From Microcebus murinus (taxonomy: Eukaryota; Chordata; Mammalia; Primates; Cheirogaleidae): a DNA stretch of 64,000 bases. The stretch is from assembly GCF_040939455.1 (NCBI RefSeq), contig NC_134119.1, positions 3,431,501 through 3,495,500 of the forward strand, read 5' to 3'. The notes beneath the pieces are model-generated. The model ran no database searches and was not told the DNA's origin. It worked only from the letters and a program-made list of their open reading frames with translations. Positions 56,710 through 64,000 of the stretch are shown in pieces. Within the stretch, counting starts at the first letter, position 1, and every line of letters begins with the position of its first letter. Position numbers and translations under genes: made by a program.

Positions 56710-57450
56710 CAAAGAAATTACCCTTCCCTGCTAATTACAAAAAAATTTTTTTTTTGTAGAGGTGAGGTCTTACCTTGTTGCCCAGGTTGATCTCTAGCTT
56801 CTGGGCTGAAGCAATCCTCCTGCCTCGGCCTCCCAAAATGCTGGGATTATAGGCATGGGCCAGTAAACCCAGCCTGATGCAATGTTTTGATCCATTGTTT
56901 GTTAGGTATTCTAGACTACAACTTTAAGTTGGGTACTGTATTTTTTGAGTTCGTAACTATCCAAGTTGTAAGGAACAGTATTTTATTAGAAATGCTTAGG
57001 AGCTTTCAGCTAGGGAGCAGGAAAACTTGGGGATATTGATACCTGGAAGAAATACTTTTGAGAACTTGTTTGTTGCTAGCTAAGAATGAGGGCTTTCCAA
57101 GAGCTTGCCCCAGATTTGAAACAGAAGGAGCAAACAAGGGCCCTTAGGATGACAGTTGTTCTTGGCTGCTCTGTTCTGCCATGCCTTGGCCTCCACACCC
57201 AGCAGGTTCCTCTCTGGATTCTCTGCTTCCCTTTTTGTATGAGCTGTCTCCGCCTGTTAAATACTTGCAGTAGGAATCCCTCTGGATTCCCCACCGTACC
57301 TGTGCCTTCCTGGTCTGGGTGTGTGGAAACAAGATGGCCCAGCTGGTGACTGTCAGTTTGTCTTCCTTGTGCATTTGGGTCTTCCAGCCAGTTGCCCTCA
57401 CAGAGGGGTTAGGAAGCACAGCAACTGCTGCCCACAGCTGCTGGTGATGC
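56710..57450. mobile_element. Unclassified 741-bp insertion in L1 with 5-bp TSD
   Basis: L1 sequence reads 'gagttaatttctgtg' before and 'ctgtgaaggtctgtgtct' after. CTGTG is duplicated at 56705-56709 and 57451-57455, and removing the insert restores a continuous L1. The insert holds a reversed Alu monomer and about 570 bases that I cannot assign. Its ends are neither TG...CA nor obvious inverted repeats. Confidence 0.6.
56746..56874 (-). mobile_element. Reversed Alu-type monomer
   Basis: T run followed by 'gtagaggtgaggtcttacct', 'gcctcggcctcccaaaatgc' and 'gggattataggcatgggcca', the reverse complement of an Alu/FLAM-like monomer. Confidence 0.85.
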
Positions 57451-58620
57451 CTGTGAAGGTCTGTGTCTACATGCTTTTTTTATATGTGAATGTCTATGTT
57501 TTCCCAGCATCATTTGTTGAAAATACTATCTTTTTCAATTTTATTGCTTTACCTTTTTTGTCAAAAATCACTTGACTATATTTATGTGGGTCAATTTCTG
57601 GGCTATTTTGCTTCATTGATGTTTTTGTCTGTTCTTCTGCCAATACAACAGTCTTGATTACTATAGTTTTATAATATGTCTTGAAGGTAGGTACTGTCGG
57701 GTACCAACTTTGTGTTTACAAAATATTGGGCTGGGAATTCTTTTGCCTCTTCATAAAAACTCTAGGAGTTTGTCATTATCTATAAAATAACCAACAGTGC
57801 TTTTGACCAGGATTTTACTGAATCTATTGATCAATTTAGGAAGAACTGACATCCTAAAAATATTGAGTCTTCCTATTCACAAACAATAAATATTTCTGCA
57901 TTTATTTAAATCTTCTTTGATTACTTTCAAAAGAGCTTTGGAGTTTTCTTCATAGAGATCTTGTACATATTTGTTAGATTTATACCTAAGTGTTTAGGAA
58001 AGCAGTTGCCTTGTACATATTAACCTTGTATTCCTTAACTTTGCCATATTGCTTACTAGTTCCAGAGTATTTTTTGTAGATTCTTTTTGATGTTTTACAT
58101 AGATAATCCTGGCCTCTGTGAACAAAAACAGTTTTATTTCATTCTCCCTGATCAGTCTGCCTTCTATTTTTTTTTATTTTCATGTTGTATTACCTAGAAC
58201 GTCCAATATGATGTTTTCAAAAAAGCAGTGAGAGAAAAGGTCCTTGCCTTATTTATCTTTGTGGGGAAAATTCTAGTTTCTAACCATTAACTATGATAGT
58301 GGTAGGCTTTTGGATAGTGGAAGACCACTCTACTACTAGAGTCCAGAGACTTCTTTTCCTTATTATTATGAATGAATGCTGGATTTTGTCCAATACTTTT
58401 TCTGTATCTATTGAGATAATCATGTGATTTTTCTTCTTTAGATTTTGATATGATACATTACATTATTATTTTTAAATGTTCGATCAGTCTTGCACACCTG
58501 GGATAAATTCCATCTGGTCGAGGTATAGAATTGTTTTCCTTATAATTTTTAAATTATAAAGGAAACAGTTTATTGCTGTAAAATTAATTCTTAGTACTGA
58601 TTTTGTTGTAATCTCAAAAC

Positions 58621-59180
58621 TTATGGTATTTTGTATCTCTATTTTAATTTTTATTTCTCATATTTGAAGCTGAGCATCTTTCATATGATTATGGGCCATT
58701 TGCGTTTCTTTTTTACTAGATTCTTTGTTTATATCTTTTGCTTGATTTTAAAAAATTGTTGTTTGAAATCTTCTCTGATTGTAGTCATTCTCTATATATT
58801 AGAGGAATACTATTTTTGAGATCTTTCTACATTAACATTTTCTTCATTTTCATTGCTCAGTAGTTTTGGACAGGACACAACTTGTTTATTTGTTAACTGA
58901 TGAAGATCTGGGTTCTTCCCAACTTTGGGCTGTTATAAATAATGCTGACTATAAATAATACATTTCTCTTTGTGTGTGTGTAGGTGTGTATATGTATATT
59001 TTCATTTCTCTTGGATAAGTATCTAGAAATAGAACTACTGGAGGATAAATGCATGTTTGACTATATAAAGTGCTGCCATACTATTTCCAAATTGGCTACA
59101 ACATTTTACATTTTCATCCACAATGTACTGGGTCTATTATTAATTTTGAAAGAGTAACACAAAAATACTTTTAAATTCTA
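58621..59180 (-). mobile_element. Second antisense L1 3' piece
   Basis: 'catatgattatgggccattt', 'gggctgttataaataatgct' and 'ttggataagtatctagaaat' are reversed L1 ORF2 end and 3' UTR, distinct from the neighbouring copy. Confidence 0.75.
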
Positions 59181-59267
59181 CATATTGATTTCTCATATAG
59201 CATATATGTCTTTCTACCTACAGTATATAACGATATATATGTGTGTCTATGTATATAGGTAGGTAGG

Positions 59268-59300
<33 letters not shown>
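59181..59300. repeat. AT-rich microsatellite tract
   Basis: TA/TATG-type repeats with 'taggtaggtaggt' and a terminal (TA)n run. Confidence 0.9.
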
Positions 59301-59301
<1 letters not shown>

Positions 59302-61639
59302 CATAAACCAAGCTATTTTGGATCTGGAACCTGTTTTAAGAGTGAGAAGGGACCACAAGACCCAATTGCTGAGAACTGCTGTTTTGGAGGAACATTTAGA
59401 AATGTGACTGATTTCCAGCAGCCACAAGGGGGAGCCCCTGGTCACTTTTGTACTTCCAGAGAAACTGCTCTTGCTCTGTCATTAGGGGAAAGTGGATGGT
59501 GAACTTAACAGAAAAGATCCAGTTTCCTGACAAAAGCGACAGCCCGGAAAGATATACAAGCTGACGTCCCCGCCTCTGCCCGGGAGGAGACAGGACCCAC
59601 TCCAGACCCAGCTGCGTCTTCCGCAAGGACGCGAGCCTGGCTCTGATGAAGACCCGTTTCCGGGGAAGACAGGGCTGGAGCAGCTCACCCACACCTGGGC
59701 CGCCCTGTGACATGGCAAGTGTGCGGTTTCTCAACAAAGAAACGTCATGCCGAAACACACCACGCAATGCAAAGACCCCAACAGCTAACAAGGAAGTAAA
59801 CAAAGAAAAATGAGGAAAAAACTCCGTAAGTGAAAGGACACTTTAGGAACGTGTCACCCAACATAAGTGTGTGGGTCTTGTTTGGAAAAGGGCTTGAGCA
59901 AATGAAGTGCCAAGAGTCATTCATGAGATCACCCAGAAGCAGTAAACCCTGACCAATTATTATATGGCACAAAGGGTTTAATGACAATTTGTTAGCAGTG
60001 ACGATGTTATCATTGTTACATTAAAGTATTCAAGAAGTTCTTTTCTGGAAGAGAAATATCTCAAGTTATTATCAGCAAAATCACACACTATCTGGGATTT
60101 GCTTTAAAATTTTTTAAGAATAAATGGGATGAGATTAAAGCAGACAGGCCAGAAGTTGAACACCTCTGGGGCAGGGGCGGAGGGTATACCGAGGTTCATT
60201 TTTCTATCCCCTTTACTTGTGTGAGGCGTAACCATTTCCAGAACAACAGGAATATTGGCACTCCTGTGCTATTCACTTGGAGTCCCGACGAACCCTGGAT
60301 AGGACCGTGTCTGCCGTCGGGGCGACTGGGAAGGCGCGGCCGAGTCCCGCGCACCTGAGTGGGCGCCGGGAAGACAGGCGGCAGGTGCGCGGAGGGCGAG
60401 GCCTGGGCCCGAGGGGAGACTCTTCCGGTCAGTCTCTCAGAAGTCGTTAATATTTTTCAAAGTCACGTCAAATGCTAACTAGGAGTGCGAGTTTTACAAA
60501 GGTAAAAGGGAACACTTTCATCCATTTTTCAAGCATTCAAGGTGAGCAGTGCACCAGGTGTGCACCCCGACTGCATCTCACCCCCAGGGCCAGCCAAGAC
60601 CCCTGACGTTGGCGAGGGACCCTCGGCCTGAGCCCCACGCCCAGACCCACCTTGCAACACCGGATGGTGCCAGACCAGAGGGACCCGAGCAGCGGCCCCT
60701 CCTGGGGCATTATTTTCAGGCCAAGCCCTGGTTTTCACCCTTCTTCCCCTACCCCCTGACCCCTGAGTCTCTGTCAGGCTGTTCCTGCCACTTGCCCTCT
60801 GGGAGAACAAAGGAGCCTGAGCAAACCCCCGACGATGCCATGTGCTCAAGGCCTGGCGACGTGCAAAGGCTGCGGGCGAGCTGCCCTGTCCAGGTGCGTC
60901 AAGCCGGGGTCGCCCCCCTGGGGACGCTCATCCTTCCCAGATGGACTTCCCGGGCCGCCCCATCACCTGTCCCTCCCGCTCCCTGCAGGGCGGCAGGGTG
61001 GAGGGGTGAGACATGAGTCCCATGTGGACAGGTTGAATTTCTCCAAGCAGTTTCTTTGCTATTACCTTACGGACACTGAATAGTGTAACTCAGTGTTTCC
61101 CAATGTTGCATGTTCAGATGCACTGGGGACATGAGGACGTGTTCAGACGGGACTGGCACCGAAAATGTTCATTTTTGCAGTTTGTGCAAACAAATGAAAA
61201 TTGTAAAAGAGCAGCAACAACAGACTTAGCAGCCTGATGACAAAACCCCGCTGTCCCAGTGTTGAGACACAATCGAGAGAGATTTTCATAGTCCGGAATT
61301 TTATATTGTTAAGTCGGTGTTTTTCAACCTCGTGTCCTCGGATTGTTCTGGGGGTCTTGGGGCATTTGTTTCCCTAAAATGAACTTTGCTTAGTGAGAGA
61401 AACAAGGTAGTTGGGATCCCCTAGTGGCTGCTGGGAAACAGACACATTCCCTTTCTAAACTTTCCTCTAAAACACCAGTTCGGTCTCATTACTCTGCACC
61501 CTTTAAAAATGTTCAGGATCCAAAAGAGCCTTGGTTTATAAAGGAAATATAAAGAATACATATGCATATGTAGGAAAAGATACATAATGTATTGTCAGTC
61601 AAAATTTATACTCAGAATATATTTATATCATTTTGTAAA
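59301..61639. other. Mixed unique sequence, no gene seen
   Basis: 59985-60260 resembles an L1M 3' UTR ('acacactatctgggatttgc'). 60290-60420 is a small CpG-rich patch without an exon I can support. 61090-61390 may hold two old MER-type ends ('cagtgtttcccaatgttgca'). Confidence 0.45.
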
Positions 61640-62170
61640 TGTTAATAAGAGTCCCATGGCATTGCTGATGAGAATGGAAAATGCTGCTGCCACTTTGGAA
61701 ACTGTACGGCAGCACCTTACATACAGAAAAAGACATTGAGGCCGGGCGCGGTGGCTCACGCCTGTAATCCTAGCACTCTGGGAGGCCGAGGCAGGTGGAT
61801 TGCTCGAGGTCAGGAGTTCGAAACCAGCCTGAGCAAGAGCAAGACCCCCGTCTCTACTATAAATAGAAAGAAATTAATTGGCCAACTAATACATATAGAA
61901 AAAAAAAAAAAAAGAAAAAGACATTGATCACAGACCCGGTAATTCTACTCCTAGGTATTTACCCAAGAGATATGAAAACATATATATACACACAATAAAA
62001 ACGTGTATTATTTATATGCTTCATTATTAATAACAGTCCCAAATTGGAAGGAATTCATATTTTCAGTTAGGAAATAAATAAATTGTGGCATGTCCAAATC
62101 TACTCTGCTATAGAAACGAACACAATGTTAATACATACAACATGGATAGATCTTAAAATCTTTATATCTA
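61640..62170 (+). mobile_element. Old L1 ORF2 end carrying an Alu insertion
   Basis: 'gctgatgagaatggaaaatg', 'ggtaattctactcctaggta' and 'catgtccaaatctactctgc' are L1 ORF2 C-terminal remnants on both sides of the Alu at 61740. Confidence 0.75.
61740..61912 (+). mobile_element. Young strepsirrhine Alu, left monomer only, with TSD
   Basis: Begins GGCCGGGCGCGGTGGCTCAC. It keeps the pol III A box and a B box (gagttcgaaacc), the 'gcctgagcaagagcaagac' segment and the linker 'atagaaagaaattaattgg', then goes straight into an A tail. The right monomer is missing. A perfect 15-bp duplication agaaaaagacattga flanks it (61725-61739 and 61913-61927). Few substitutions indicate a recent insertion. Confidence 0.93.
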
Positions 62171-62199
62171 TAGAGAATAGATAAAAGTTCTTCTTGAGA

Positions 62200-62760
62200 A
62201 GAAATCAAGAAAAAAATAAAATTTTTAAATCCAGCACAACATATGAGAGAATTCACAGAAAAAGGAAATATAAATGGCCCTTCATCACATGAAAAGTTGC
62301 TCAGCTTCCTTTATAATGAGAAATGAAAATTGTCACTTTTGTGAAAAAATCTAATAGTTCATACACTTCATAGCTAATACTGTGCAGAAATAGGCTTATA
62401 TATTGCTGGTAGGACTGCAAAACCCCAATAGATTAGAACTTGGCAATATACTGGAAAATTTCATAAGAATTTGATCTTACTACTGTGACTATCCTCAAAA
62501 AAAATATGAGAAGAATCATGCAAAAGAAAAATATGAATAGATCCCCTAGATGATTATATCATGAAAAGAAACCAAAGGAAAGACAAACCAATATTTAATA
62601 AACAGTGCCTATGGTAGAGTGATGGAATAGGATGGAGTAGAAGGAGATGATACAAGCTTATCTGAATGCAATTTTTATATAATTTTGATTTGGGGACCAT
62701 GTACAAGTTTTTGTATAATTAAAAAACAAGATTAAATTTTAAAAGTACAAAGCAATCCCT
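62200..62760 (+). mobile_element. Old L1M/L1ME fragment
   Basis: 'gaaaagttgctcagcttcct', 'gagaaatgaaaattgtcact' and 'attgctggtaggactgcaaa' are eroded L1 ORF2 end sequence. Confidence 0.65.
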
Positions 62761-64000
62761 AAAATTTGAAAACAAAAGAGTTTAAAATTCTATCTAACTG
62801 TTAGCATCACCATACAGACAAAATCATTGCTTCAATTCATTTAAAACACAGTTTTGATAATATATTCTCAATAGGATGTTTTTAAAGGACAAAATCACCT
62901 AAACATTTAAAATTGCATTACTATTGGTGTTGTTCATTTGAAACTGTTATAGATATATTATAGGATTAAGCAAATAATTCTGTGAATGTTGTGAGGAGCC
63001 AAGATATTCAGCTTAAGAGAAAAAAAATAAAAATGTTAAATAAAAGAAATTAACATCCAAAATCTTAAATCGGAATTTGACAATATCAATATCAACTCAT
63101 AATATTTCTTTTAAAACAATGTCTATCTCTGTCTACTAAAAAGTTTTAGAAAAATACAACTTAGTGGTATTTAAAACACGAGCACATACCTAGCACCCAT
63201 ATTGTACTCTCTAAAAACTGTTCTTCATTTTATTATTCCGAAAAAATTGATAAACACCAAGAATAAAATATTGATCTGGACTTTTTAGTATGAACTACTT
63301 CTCAGAGTAAATAATAGGCAGTGAGAGAAAGTCCTCCATAGAGAGAAATACCAGCTAAAAAATTCAGAGGGAGAGACAGGTTTTTAAATTTGCCTTTTGA
63401 TCCCTCAAGACGTAATGGACCCAGGGAAGAGGAGTCAGTGGATGCTCAGCCCAGGAAGGGAAATGTAGGTGGGAACCATTCTCCCTGCTCCACCAGGCTG
63501 ACAGTGAGTGAACAAACCCTGCAAGTTCAGCATCGCTGAAAGTGGCATCACGAAGCCTACGCCCACGTGCAATGCCCGCCTAGGAGAGACAGCTTGTAAA
63601 GTGAAGCTGAACCTAAGGGACTTCGGATCTAGATATCTGATAGAGGAAAAGTTTAAGTTACAGCTCAAGGAAGCAACTCCCTGAACGTGGGTCATCCCAA
63701 CCACTAGGTGGCAGCTGCGTGCTGGGCGTGGAGAGAGGTCTGTGCGGCGGTTTTACGACAGCGGGGACTTGGGAACACGGCAAAGGCAGCATAAAGGAAA
63801 CGCAAACGTCACCAGATAAACAGGAAGAGGCTCAACCTTGCTCAGAATAACAGAAACACGGATTAGAATGAACTGATAGAGAGTTTCTCTTTAGTCAGTT
63901 TGTTTCGTATTCGTTCTCTGCTGGCCAGACTGTGGGAAATTCTTACACGCTGCGGTCGGGAAAGAAAACTAGCGCAGCTCTAGGCAGGAGAATTAGACAT
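62761..64000. other. AT-rich sequence, no gene seen
   Basis: Repeat-poor to 63795. 63795-63960 ('aggctcaaccttgctcagaa') looks like another eroded L1M piece running towards the window edge. Confidence 0.45.

Larger units (their letters stand above)
55690..58620 (-). mobile_element. Antisense L1 3' half, interrupted once
   Basis: Reversed L1 3' UTR and ORF2 from 'cactgctctttttactctct' through 'cccattgtctgggtgtatgt', 'catttgttgaaaatactatc' and 'tctgttcttctgccaataca' to 'gataaattccatctggtcg'. A 741-bp insertion at 56710-57450 divides it. Confidence 0.82.

Noticed and set aside
60290..60420. Third CpG island promoter
   Set aside because: The CpG-rich patch is short, has no exon-like frame with a good donor on either strand, and lacks the supporting features of the other two islands.

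Overview
The window is mammalian nuclear DNA, most likely from a strepsirrhine primate (lemur or galago group). The Alu at 61740-61912 carries the strepsirrhine-type linker after its left monomer ('gcctgagcaagagcaagac', then an 'atagaaagaaatt' stretch). The youngest L1 (41201-42771) ends in the 'tttgtacccccataatat' 3' UTR I associate with that group. MIR, L2, L1M, MaLR LTR and hAT relics fill most of the rest. Nothing is bacterial or viral in organisation. I see no operon, CRISPR array or tRNA.

Only one gene can be supported. On the minus strand, 6293-6410 encodes 39 residues beginning MAASEDGSGCLVSRGRSQSD and ends at a canonical splice donor. I recognise this as the first coding exon of PHACTR3 (scapinin), a PP1- and actin-binding regulator. 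It lies in a CpG island (about 5640-7420) with a full CRE. A second CpG island about 27 kb upstream (33600-34270) holds another ATG-to-donor segment on the same strand (33842-33947), also ending in phase 1. It is therefore probably an alternative PHACTR3 first exon with a different, arginine-rich N terminus. The rest of the gene lies beyond position 1. The window thus covers the 5' end of PHACTR3 plus upstream intergenic sequence.

Layout: 1-1.7 kb, old L1. 1.7-15 kb, mostly unique GC-rich intronic sequence with the main promoter. 15-19 kb, an old L1 carrying three later insertions (hAT transposon, MaLR solo LTR, 5S rRNA pseudogene). 19-28.7 kb, unique sequence with an LTR, a 23-bp minisatellite flanked by a near-perfect 195-bp direct repeat, and nested MaLR LTRs. 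28.7-41 kb, L1M, L2, MIR and the distal promoter. 41-48.8 kb, a young truncated L1, antisense L1 pieces, a palindromic DNA element and an MLT1-like LTR. 49.5-62.8 kb, an AT-rich stack of L1 fragments in both orientations with Alu, LTR and unclassified insertions.

I did not find a new protein system. The items most worth a second look are the phase-matched alternative PHACTR3 exon, the 195-bp duplication around the minisatellite, and several insertions with readable target-site duplications. All repeat family names are from memory of consensus sequences and were not checked against a library. Repeat boundaries are approximate unless a target-site duplication fixes them.
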